Part shown: positions 46,338-54,907 of the stretch, piece after piece | Layout of the letters: each line of letters opens with the position of its first letter | Numbering within the stretch: position 1 is the stretch's first letter | DNA from: Thecamonas trahens ATCC 50062 | Taxonomy: Eukaryota; Apusozoa; Apusomonadida; Apusomonadidae | NCBI RefSeq assembly: GCF_000142905.1 | Contig: NW_013657661.1 | Span: 261,793-325,792 of the forward strand | Reading direction: 5' to 3' | DNA length: 64,000 nucleotides | Program-made: the position numbers and the translations under genes | Notes under the pieces: model-generated | Databases searched by the model: none | What the model saw: only the letters and a program-made list of their open reading frames with translations | What the model was told of the DNA's origin: nothing

Positions 46338-46810
46338 CAATGGTGCCGAGTGTCGCGCCCCATTTCAAAGCTGTCAGCCGCCGCGTTGATGGAGAGGCTC
46401 GGAGGAAGGGCTGCGTTAATGGAGAGGCCCGCCGGGTGGGCGACCACGTCATGGAGCGACTCGCTCGACGTGGCCTGCTCACGCCCTGGCACTTCTGCCA
46501 TGTGTGTGTGTGTGTGTAGAGTGCAGGAGGGCCCTGGTTGCTTGCGTGTGTGTGCAGGGGCGTGAGGGTGGGGTGGAGTGGAGGGTTGCGGGAGTGAGGT
46601 CTGCCGCTTGCGTCTTACGTAGGCCGCGGCGAATGACTGTGGCTGTCACATGTGATGGCCCGCGCGGGTGCGATCGATCAGGCGGCGGGTGGGAGGAAAA
46701 GGTCTTGTGGTGTTTGGGCGCCAAGCCCGAGGGGAGAGGGAGAGCAGGCGAGGTCCACGGGTATACGGAGCATAGCACTGCACTTTCGGAGAACCAGAGT
46801 CAGGGAGAGC
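46338..46810. promoter_or_regulatory. Divergent spacer PI4K2 / KEN-box gene
   Basis: 473 bases. It has a short TG repeat (46499-46517) and two near-copies of ATGGAGAGGC at 46390-46425. Nothing else with clear function is seen. Confidence 0.5.
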
Positions 46811-47350
46811 ATGTCGCAAACAGGAGCCATCATGCCTCAAGGTGGAAGTGGCAAGGGTGGCGGTGTGCAGGCTGCGTGGACGTCGACGTCGTCGTCGTCC
46901 GACGAGAAGGAGAATGCCGGCCTGGCTGGCAGTGCGGGCCTCGGCCGGCCGTCCAAGCGAAAGCGGCTGCTGGAGCCTGTGGAAGGGAGCAAACAGGGTC
47001 AGATAGGTGGCGCAAGCAGCAGAGACTCTCACTCGGCCGAAAGTCTGCCCGCTGTCACCACCGCCTTTGCCATCTACGCCGACGAGGTCCCCCGCCCGCC
47101 CGCGGCGGTAGATTCGTTGGAAGCGCGCGGAGGGAGCCAGCCAGCCAGCGACGGCGACCACGAGCTGGCGTACAAAGTCCTGGTGCTGGAGCAGGAGGTT
47201 GCCGCACTGCGCCGAGCGCTGGCCAGTGCCAATGCGGCGGCTCGGGATGCTGACCGTGTCCGCGCCGAGCGCGACGAGCTTGCTGTGCTGGCGAGCCAGC
47301 AAGCGCTGATGCTGGCGTGCGTGCGTGCGGCTGACGAGGGTGGTGCGTGA
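46811..47350 (+). CDS. Small nuclear-type protein with KEN box, ABBA-like motif and coiled coil
   Basis: 179 residues, single exon, ATG at 46811. I do not recognise a family. Residues 33-35 are K-E-N in an acidic disordered stretch (a KEN box, the degron read by APC/C with Cdh1 or Cdc20). A basic cluster RPSKRKRLLEP at about 45-55 could be a nuclear signal. Residues 86-91 are F-A-I-Y-A-D, fitting the ABBA consensus Fx[ILV][FHY]x[DE] seen in cyclin A, Bub1, BubR1 and Acm1. From about 117 to 176 there is one long heptad-type helix. Together these hint at a cell-cycle protein that binds the APC/C activator; this is inference from short motifs. It converges with the glycosyltransferase gene (56 bases between stops). 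Confidence 0.65.
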   Translation: MSQTGAIMPQGGSGKGGGVQAAWTSTSSSSDEKENAGLAGSAGLGRPSKRKRLLEPVEGSKQGQIGGASSRDSHSAESLPAVTTAFAIYADEVPRPPAAVDSLEARGGSQPASDGDHELAYKVLVLEQEVAALRRALASANAAARDADRVRAERDELAVLASQQALMLACVRAADEGGA

Positions 47351-47406
47351 CCAGTGTGCAGAGTGCGCAGGCAGTGCTTCATTGCAGGCATTATGCGCAG
47401 CTTACC

Positions 47407-48755
47407 TCAGTCGGCGGCGTCGGCAACGAGCTGGCGGAGATGAGCAACGTAGGCGATGCCGAGGCCAGCGTCGTCAAGGGCGCGCGCACGGGCCAGCTCG
47501 TCGTCGGGATCGGCGTCGAGCGAGGCGAGGGTGGCAGCAATGCGCCTGGTGGTGATGCCGAGCGCAGCATCAACAACCGACCGTGTAGAGCCAAAGGTCG
47601 ATGAGAGCACGCCGGCGATGGCGGCGGCGCGCTCGTCCTGGACGGCGTCGTCCAACGAGTAAAGGGTGACAGCCAGTTCCGGGAGGTCCGAGGCCATGAC
47701 AAAGAAAACCAGCTCCTGCCAGGCAATGGCCTCGGCGAGTGGGAGGATGGGAATGGTGTAGCCGCGGTGGACGACGACCGGAACGGCGCCAGCGGCCATG
47801 ACTCGGAAGAGCTGCTCCGGGCCGGCGTTGGTGAGCACGTCGAGGACGACGTACTTGGATGCACGATAGAGCGCGCGCTCGGCCTCCGCGTCGACGGTGC
47901 ACTCGTCGCAGCGGACGACGTACGGCGGATCGTGGTCGATCTCGGGCAAGACATCGCGGGGACCGACGACTGCGAGCAAGTGACTCCGCTCCGAGGCCGA
48001 GAGCACGGCCGGCGCATCGGGCTCGGCATAAGCCGCAACCTCGGCCACGGCGCCTGACGACGGAATGACCAGGTCGTGGTGGTACCAGTAGCAGCGCTCG
48101 TCGGCAGCGCGGGCCCAGCGGACGGCACGGCCGGCCGGGTAAGCATCGCACGGCGGCGAGAGCGCGTCGAGCACAAGGTGGTTGCCGCCGTCGGCCCCCA
48201 AGTTGGAAGCTCTGGAAGCTTGGTCCCTGCGCCTGGTGCCGACGAGTCGAGGCCCGGGACAATGAGGCAGGCGGCGTCTGGGGCGTCGACTGCGCGGGTC
48301 GCGTTGGACGCTGCGAGCGCGTGGACCACCGCATCGTAGTCGAAGAAGGCGGCGCCGGCAAGCGGGACCGGAACCGAGGCGCGCGGCTCGGCTGAAGGCA
48401 CGACGTGGACGGTGATACGGCCGTCTCGGGCTGCGCTGCAGCCCGGTCTTGCCACCGAGAAGCAGCGATTGCCTGCGCAGGGGACATGATCGCGGAGGAT
48501 GCGCGGATGGACGACGCCAGTAGACTCGTCGAACCGCATCGGCTTGACCTCTTCTGGTGCAACAGCAATAGATAGCTGGAAGCCCGGCTCTGCGGTCTTC
48601 CACACGCCTAGCGAGATGGCGATGGCCAGGAACAGCGCCCAGCCGAACCACCAGGTGATGCACCGCACGTCGTCGGAGGACAGTCGCCAGGCTCCGGGCG
48701 CTCCGGGAGTCCCAGGCGGCGGCGGCGGCTGGCTCTCTGTTGGGCCGTCAGCCAT
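47407..48755 (-). CDS. Exostosin-family (GT47) glycosyltransferase, type II membrane protein (one frame break)
   Basis: About 449 residues once one base is added. A short Pro-rich cytosolic N-terminus is followed by one membrane helix (TWWFGWALFLAIAISLGVW, about 36-54), typical of a Golgi type II enzyme. The luminal part has GADGGNHLVLDALS, which matches the GRNH block of exostosins, and a later region (YRASKYVVLDVLTNAGPEQLFRVMAAGAVPVVV) with the pattern of the sugar-nucleotide-binding GT47 half (region before a Gly-Ala-x-Pro-Val). These enzymes build glycan chains; the sugar is not known. The frames meet at the CCCCC run 48195-48199 (five C, six expected on the plus strand). It is divergent from the Rac-like gene. 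Confidence 0.82.
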
Positions 48756-49282
48756 GTCACCCCTGTGTGTGTGTCTGTCTGTGTTGTTGGGTGTTTCACA
48801 GTGTGCAGTGCGAGTGGTGGTGGCCTGGGCAAGGGAGGGGGGGGGGGTATGGGGGGTGGATCGGGGTGTGGTGGTGATCAGGCGAGGGAGTGATCGATCG
48901 CCGCGGTGATCAAACACCACACAGTTGGGCTACAGAAGAGCTGAGAAATGATGATGGATGTAGAGGCTGGTGGGTGGGGCTTGTGATCAGGAGCCCATTG
49001 GTATGGCGATGGATGATGGGAGTGGCATGGGGATGGGTGCGGGGTGGATGGACGTGATGATGATGGCGAAGACCTTCCATCGGTGACGAACGGGAGGGGT
49101 TGCCGGGTTGGGGCAATGGGCTGGCTGGTGCCCCCAAACGGGGAGCGCTCGATGGCAACAAAACCGGGGCCATGGACAGGTCGACGTCACATCTTTGCTG
49201 AAGACACACAAACATACAAGCACACGCACAACACAAGTTGTGAGCTACACTCGATCTTAAGCAGAGGAACAAGAACAAGAAG
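48756..49282. promoter_or_regulatory. Divergent spacer glycosyltransferase / Rac-like
   Basis: 527 bases. There is a TG repeat near the glycosyltransferase start (48765-48785), a G run at about 48836-48847, and short GATCA-containing repeats (48870-48915). The 60 bases before the GTPase ATG are CA-rich on its sense strand. No known element can be assigned. Confidence 0.5.
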
Positions 49283-49858
49283 ATGAACAAGTCAATCAAG
49301 CTGGTTACTGTTGGCGATGGGGCTGTGGGCAAGACCTCGCTCCTGATGTCGTACTCGAGCAACGCGTACTCGGAGGACTACCTGCCGACGATCTTTGATA
49401 ACTACTCGGTGACGGTGATGGCTGGCGGCAAGCCTGTCTTCCTCGGCCTGTGGGACACGGCTGGGCAGGAGGACTACGATCGGCTCCGCCCGCTCTCGTA
49501 CCCGCAGACCGACGTCTTCCTCGTCTGCTTCTCGCTCATTTCGCACGCTTCGCTCGCCAACGTCCGCGAGAAGTGGATTCCCGAGATCCGCCACCACTGC
49601 CCGCACGTCCCGATTGTGCTCGCAGGGACCAAGTCTGATCTGCGCGCCGACAAGGCGACACTGGAGGGTCTGCGTGGCCGCGGCGAGACGCCGGTCACCT
49701 ACGAGCAGGGCGTCCGCGCCGCGCGCGAGATCGGCGCCACCTATGTCGAGTGTTCGGCCAAGGAGGCCAAGGGCATCAAGAGCGTCTTTGACCAGGCCGT
49801 TAACCTCGCCCTTGCGCCGCCGTCGATGGCCAAGAAGAAGAAGTGCGCCATTCTCTAG
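49283..49858 (+). CDS. Rho-family small GTPase, Rac-like
   Basis: 191 residues, single exon, full length for the family. G1 GDGAVGKTS, switch I with PTIFDNYS (effector Thr present), G3 [23 protein letters not shown] (Gln61-equivalent present), G4 TKSDLR, G5 ECSA. The Rho insert (about residues 121-135) is present. The tail is KKKKCAIL: a polybasic stretch plus a CaaX box ending in Leu, which predicts geranylgeranylation and plasma-membrane targeting. It should cycle with GDP/GTP and act on actin. The Rac sub-assignment rests on the switch I and II sequence. Confidence 0.96.
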   Translation: MNKSIKLVTVGDGAVGKTSLLMSYSSNAYSEDYLPTIFDNYSVTVMAGGKPVFLGLWDTAGQEDYDRLRPLSYPQTDVFLVCFSLISHASLANVREKWIPEIRHHCPHVPIVLAGTKSDLRADKATLEGLRGRGETPVTYEQGVRAAREIGATYVECSAKEAKGIKSVFDQAVNLALAPPSMAKKKKCAIL

Positions 49859-50240
49859 CTTCATCCACCTGCAAGCCCGAGGCCGCTTCTTGGACCGGCA
49901 CTGCAGCCGGCCATCGGGAATTGGAGGCTCCGAGGGCAAGACCAACACCAACACAATGAACCTTCACATCACATGATCACAGATGTGGAACATACGATAC
50001 CACCGCCGCCGCCGCCACTCCGTACAGCCCCAGCGAATGCTCAGCTGCGCAACTGCAACATGGGTGCCACTGGGCTGGCGAGCTGTGTGATCGGTGGCTC
50101 GGATGTGGCCAATGACAGCGATTGGCCCTGCCTGTGCCACACGTGGTGGTGTCAGGCCGCGCACGCGCACTCTCATCACCGCACCACTGCTCCACACCGA
50201 GTCACACCTGTCCTACACTCGGGCGATTGGACGGGTGCAC
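49859..50240. other. Spacer between Rac-like and secreted-protein genes
   Basis: 382 bases with the GTPase 3' region and the next gene's promoter on the same strand. No repeat, RNA gene or clear signal is seen. Confidence 0.5.
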
Positions 50241-51829
50241 ATGAGCGTCTTCACCAAGCAGCGGACCACCGGTGCTCGCCTAGGGCTGGTTCTCGTCCTT
50301 GTCGTTGTCGTTGTCCTTGTTCTGCCGTTGGCTGCCGAGGCGACGACGGCCGCGATGGAAGAGCTGGCTGGGGAGGCGGACGGCGGTGGCGGGGAGGCGA
50401 TCCGGATCGAGGGCGAGTGGTGGGCGGAAGATGCGGGTGTGAAGGGCAAGGGAATGGTCAAGACACCCGTGGCGCCAAAGTATGTGGGGACGATCAAGAT
50501 GGGTACGAGTGGGAGTTGGAAGCGGGTCAAGGCCGATCGGACATACCTCAACAACGTCATATTTCTCGCTGGCACCACCCTCATCGGCATGGTCGACGGT
50601 GGCGTGATGGCGCACAAGACGTGGCAGCTGCCGCCGGGCGTCTCGTCGCCCATTGGCTACTACTCGCAGCCGTACTACGGATATCTCGCGCTGACGCCCT
50701 CGCCGGACCTGCTCGTGTACTACCGGTGCGACGACCCGTGCTCGGACCGCGGGCAGGACTGCGCGCTCACTCCATATCTTAATCTGACACTGCCAAACGT
50801 GACGGCTTCGACCGACTGGGTCGATCTAGCCACCGGCGAGTCAGAGGTCAACGGGCAGAGCTTCGGCTATCTATTTGGCGACGACCTGACCGTCGTCGAG
50901 GTCAGCGACTTGGGCGATCCGGACAACGCGTTTGTGAGTGCCACCTTTTCGCTCAGCGATCTTGTTCCAGCTGTTGTTGCCAAGTATCCTTATCTTCTCG
51001 CGGCGGTTGGGACCGACTACAACCCGAACTCGCGAACGCATCTATGGATCGTGCTCACGACCGAAGATCCTGTGACGGCGAGCTCGCCGCCGCCCGCCGT
51101 CGTCCTCACCTTTGCCATCGGCGTCCGCAAAGTGGAGGTTGTTTCGTTTACGCTGCCGACGCCCATGGGCATTGTCCACTACACTGGCTTTGTCTCACTA
51201 ACGCACTATGGGGTCAACGGCACAAATCTCATCGCATACGACGACGACAAGCCCGGGCAGAACATCACAGCCAGCTGGCCTGCGCTCGGTATGACAGCCT
51301 CGGCCTGCGCTGTCGACTCGGGCGCGGCCGAGGAGGGAGACCACGGCATGTTTGTCGCCTCACGGCTCACCTCTGGCACAGGCTCGCAAATCGTCATCCT
51401 CGACTCAGACACCGGTGTGGTGAGCAGGATCGGCTCGGGGCCATCGACGCCGTCGACCGTCGCCTGGTGCTCGACGCACTACCACTACAACTCCGACAAG
51501 TTCATCGCCTTTGTGCCTGGCACCACCAGCGCTGGCATGAAGGTGGTGGACGCTTTTCGCACTCGCCGCTCAGCGACGGCGAGTATGAGTCACCGCCGCC
51601 GCCGTCGTCTCTGATTGGCGCCAGTGGCGACGGCGTCTCGCTTTGCACCGATCCCGATATGGGCTCGACATGCGTCATGGCTTGCAGCGGGCTGCCATCA
51701 GTTGCATGCTCACCCGCCGACGCTGGCCCCGCCACCGTCGATGGCCGGCCTGCCGCTTGCTTCCTCCTGCCCAATCATCCGGACGTCTGCAACTACTGCC
51801 CGCCGGCATGGGCTCAGTACTGTCCGTGA
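50241..51829 (+). CDS. Secreted protein A of a tandem pair, with Cys-rich tail (one frame break)
   Basis: About 529 residues if one T is added; without it the protein ends at 51614 in an Arg-rich tail. The N-terminus (MSVFTKQRTTGARLGLVLVL then V/L-rich) is a signal peptide. Several potential N-glycosylation sites (NLT, NVT, NIT) agree with secretion. The body of about 400 residues is built from beta-rich segments and is clearly homologous to the next gene: for example YLNNVIFLAGTTLIGMVDG against YHNNVMFVAGSSVVGVVDG, and identical DDLTVVE. The frame changes at the TTTT run 51555-51558; the continued frame gives a Ser/Pro linker and a tail with nine Cys. No known domain is recognised. The ATG at 50241 fits the signal peptide better than any upstream start. 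Confidence 0.8.
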
Positions 51830-52085
51830 CGACCCCCTATCGTGTGCCTGCATCGGCCCCTCACCGCGCCGGCAAGAGTAGCACCACACGTCACCCATAT
51901 ATACCGATGTATCGTCCATGCTAGCGATGTGTTGCCTGCACTGAAGATGTGTTAGCCCGTACTGGCGATGCGGTGCCGATGTCGATGAACCAGCCGCCGT
52001 GTGGTTTATTCTGCCACATGTCACACCACTCCTCCCCCCCTCCCCCTCCTTCCCCCCCCCCCCCCCTCCCACCACCACTACGACC

Positions 52086-53264
52086 ATGTACCTCACACGT
52101 CTCTGCCTGCTTGTCTCTGCGTTGTCTGCTTTGATGACCCTGGCTACTGCCACCACGCCCGTTCTCGTCGGCACCATCGACCTCAACACCACGGCGCCAT
52201 GGTCACGGGTCAAGGCCGATCGGAGCTACCACAACAACGTCATGTTTGTGGCTGGATCGAGTGTAGTGGGCGTAGTTGATGGTGAAGTCATGGATCATGC
52301 AGCGTGGCTGCTGCCGGCAGGCGTCTCGGCTGCAGTCGGCTACTACGTCGAGCCTTATAACGGCTATCTGGCGCTCGCTACGGCTCACAACTTGCTACAG
52401 TACTACAAGTGCGATAATCCGTTCTCCAACTACCACCAAGAGTGCTCGCTCAAGCTGCACTCATCGCTCACGCTGCCCAACGTGTCGGCCTCTGCGTCGT
52501 GGGTCGACGTCGCCACAGGCTCGTCGCCCGTCACTGGCGACAGCTATGGGTATCTGTTTGCCGACGATCTGACGGTTGTGGAGATCAAGGACTTTGCCAC
52601 CCCTGACGACGCCATAGTGACTCGGACGTTTTCGCTAGCCGAGGTAGTCCCGAGCGTGGCCGTGACATACCCGTACCTGCTCGCAGTCGACGGCGTGGCG
52701 TATGATCCGTACGCGCGAAACTCGATCATGATCACACTGACCGGCGTTGACCCGACCACGCCCAAGGGGAAGCAGCCGCCTGGCGCGCTCGTCAACTTTG
52801 TGGTCGGCGGCGGTGCAGCCGAGGCGACGGTCTCGTTTGCGATGCCGACTCCGATGGGCGTCGTCTTTTATGGCGAGTGGCTGGCGATGACGTACTACGG
52901 TGCAGGGACGACCGAGATGATGGCGTTTGATTTGTCCCAGCACACGCTCAACATCACGCTCTCGTGGCCTGTGAGCGGAACAACGACGTCGGCGTGCGCC
53001 GTTGACTCGGGAGCGATCAACAGCCGCGACCACAGTGCGTTTGTGGTCTCGCGCGGAGGGAGCGGCGTGGCGGCTGAGGTGGTGTACGTGGACAGCCATG
53101 CCAAGACGGCCTCGCCGCCTGCCACCTCGAGTGGCGAGCCGTCGTTTGTGGCCAAGTGCACTACTCATTTCAACTATGCCAAGTCGGCGTTTATCGCGTA
53201 CGTACCATCGACGGCGAGCAACGGCTCGCAGTTGGTGGCAGTCTTCTCCTACGATGTGCAATAG
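52086..53264 (+). CDS. Secreted protein B of a tandem pair
   Basis: 392 residues, single exon, homologous along its length to protein A just upstream. A clean signal peptide (MYLTRLCLLVSALSALMTLATA) is followed by the same beta-rich body. Two Cys in a CDNPFSNYHQEC block match CDDPCSDRGQDC in protein A. NTT, NVS and NIT sites suggest glycosylation. It lacks the Cys-rich tail of protein A and ends soon after the shared VF-S position. The fold is unrecognised; the segments could be blades of a propeller. A C-rich leader directly precedes the ATG. It converges with the next gene (38 bases between stops). Confidence 0.85.
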   Translation: MYLTRLCLLVSALSALMTLATATTPVLVGTIDLNTTAPWSRVKADRSYHNNVMFVAGSSVVGVVDGEVMDHAAWLLPAGVSAAVGYYVEPYNGYLALATAHNLLQYYKCDNPFSNYHQECSLKLHSSLTLPNVSASASWVDVATGSSPVTGDSYGYLFADDLTVVEIKDFATPDDAIVTRTFSLAEVVPSVAVTYPYLLAVDGVAYDPYARNSIMITLTGVDPTTPKGKQPPGALVNFVVGGGAAEATVSFAMPTPMGVVFYGEWLAMTYYGAGTTEMMAFDLSQHTLNITLSWPVSGTTTSACAVDSGAINSRDHSAFVVSRGGSGVAAEVVYVDSHAKTASPPATSSGEPSFVAKCTTHFNYAKSAFIAYVPSTASNGSQLVAVFSYDVQ

Positions 53265-53302
53265 CGTAGCCGACGTCTCGCCAGAAATCAAACTTGAGTT
53301 GC

Positions 53303-54442
53303 CTAGCCGTCATGGGCGAGGATCGAGTAGCCGCGGTCGACTTCACGCGGGCCAGTCTTGCGGGAGGGGCGGGCATATGACGCAAGCTCTTGGGCGGACA
53401 TAGGAGCATCGCTGTAGGCGAGGACCGAAGCAATAGTCGATTGGTGGTGCAACGCTTTGGAGGCCTGCGGTGGAGCCGGGCGGGAGGATCTGCGGCGCGG
53501 TGGCAGTTCGCGCAGGGCCGAGCTGACGCCGGCCGACTGGAGCAGCGGCTGCGGGCGGGTCTTGGCCGGCTGGGGCGGGCCGGCACGCCAGCGAGAGCTC
53601 TTGGGGTCATAGGCCGAGTGGCGGACGCGATCGGCGGCTGGCGGCGCAGGGGCGAGGATGGAGCCCGGAACGGAAGATGAGTCCCTGGTGCTGATGCCCA
53701 TCTTGCGGCGGCGAGCTCGCTCGGGCGAAGCCTGCGAGCGGTGGGCCTGCCACGACTCTGCCTTGCGGCGGCGGGCGTCGGACTCGGCAGCAGCAGATGC
53801 GGCCTGCAGAGATGGATCGGTGTAGGTGTGTGTCAGCGGATTGTACGCTTGTGCTTGGTACTTGTACTTGTACGACGACTTGGCGTACGGGTTGAGCGGC
53901 TCGTTGCGCGAGGCCGAGCGCGGAACCGGCGGGCCGAGCTCCGACACAGCCTGACCCAGCAGCGGGGCAGCGCCCGACGGGGTGGCGCGAAAGCCGGCTT
54001 GCGATCTTGAGCGCACAGGGCCGTGCCCGCCGGGACGCGCACCTGTCCGCCCACTGGAAGAGGTATCGGCGTAGTAGCCACTGCTCCGCGAGCCTGCGTG
54101 CGACCGCTCGGGCGGAGCGTCCAAGTCTGCGCCTAACGGATTGGTGCGGGGCATGGCAAAGGCCTTGCGTCCACGGCGCGGCTGACGGGCCTCGTACTCT
54201 AAGGCTCGAGCCTCCTGCCGCGGATCTTCGTACGCGTTGAGCAGGACGTTGTAGCCCGCGATCGATGAGTAGTTGAGCGAGCGGCCAATGCCGCCGCGAG
54301 GCATCTGAGTCTCAAACAGGCCAGCAGGCGCGTCGACGTGGAGCGCCTTGCGCGGGCGCAGATGAACCGGCATGCTCCTCCCACCACCATCCTCTCGACG
54401 ACCATTTCGGTTCCAGCCTGAGCCATTGCCGTGTCCGGCCAT
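53303..54442 (-). CDS. Unknown basic, largely disordered protein, 379 residues
   Basis: Single exon from the ATG at 54442. I do not recognise it. The sequence is rich in Arg, Ser, Pro and Ala. Two short ordered-looking blocks stand out: LNYSSIAGYNVLLNAYEDPRQEARALEYEARQ near residue 55-90, and SYKYKYQAQAYNPLTHTYTDP near 190-215. The Tyr/Asn/Pro-rich second block resembles segments in axonemal microtubule-binding proteins, which is a weak hint only. It is convergent with secreted protein B and divergent from the coiled-coil gene. Confidence 0.65.
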   Translation of the reverse strand: MAGHGNGSGWNRNGRREDGGGRSMPVHLRPRKALHVDAPAGLFETQMPRGGIGRSLNYSSIAGYNVLLNAYEDPRQEARALEYEARQPRRGRKAFAMPRTNPLGADLDAPPERSHAGSRSSGYYADTSSSGRTGARPGGHGPVRSRSQAGFRATPSGAAPLLGQAVSELGPPVPRSASRNEPLNPYAKSSYKYKYQAQAYNPLTHTYTDPSLQAASAAAESDARRRKAESWQAHRSQASPERARRRKMGISTRDSSSVPGSILAPAPPAADRVRHSAYDPKSSRWRAGPPQPAKTRPQPLLQSAGVSSALRELPPRRRSSRPAPPQASKALHHQSTIASVLAYSDAPMSAQELASYARPSRKTGPREVDRGYSILAHDG

Positions 54443-54907
54443 GGTGTCCAAGGAGGAGTGTGGTTGCGTGTCGACGGGTAGACCGAGGGGGGGGGAGAGC
54501 GGTGAACCCGTTGGGAACGAACGAGTGAAGCTGACAATTGGGGCGAGGGAGTATGGGGGTGTGGGGGGTGGGGTGGGGTGGGGTGGGGTGGGGGGGGGGG
54601 TGGGAATGGGCGATAGGAATGAGCATGGACGATGAACGTAGAGCTCTGATGGAGATGAGCAGAAGCTGGCGCTGGCATGTGGTGCGATCTGTGGAAGGGG
54701 CTGTGGTATGTCCGTTGTCCGTCCGTGTACCCACCATGGTCTCCCTCCCCTTCCTCATCTGGTTACGATTATTTCTCGTTTCTCTTAATCGTTGGGTGGC
54801 CAACCAACGGACTGACCCCCCCTCCCTCTTCCCCCCCCCCCCCCACCCGCCCACGCCGTACACCCCTCCACCCCACCCCACCTCACCTCACCCCACCTTT
54901 CTGCACC
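54443..54907. promoter_or_regulatory. Divergent spacer with GGGGT repeat
   Basis: 465 bases. A GGGGT run (54545-54603) lies closer to the minus-strand gene, and a long C-rich tract (54815-54895) leads into the coiled-coil gene. Both genes thus have C-rich sequence on their own sense strand upstream. Confidence 0.55.

Noticed and set aside
50094-50240. N-terminal extension of secreted protein A
   Set aside because: The longer frame would bury the signal peptide; the ATG at 50241 places it at the N-terminus as in the paralogue.
4401-51558. Programmed ribosomal frameshifting at the eight breaks
   Set aside because: The sites share no slippery heptamer, stop codon or downstream stem, and the affected gene families are not known to use it.
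54545-54603. Telomere-like GGGGT repeat
   Set aside because: Short, imperfect, lies between genes and is one of many G-rich tracts; there is no chromosome-end context.
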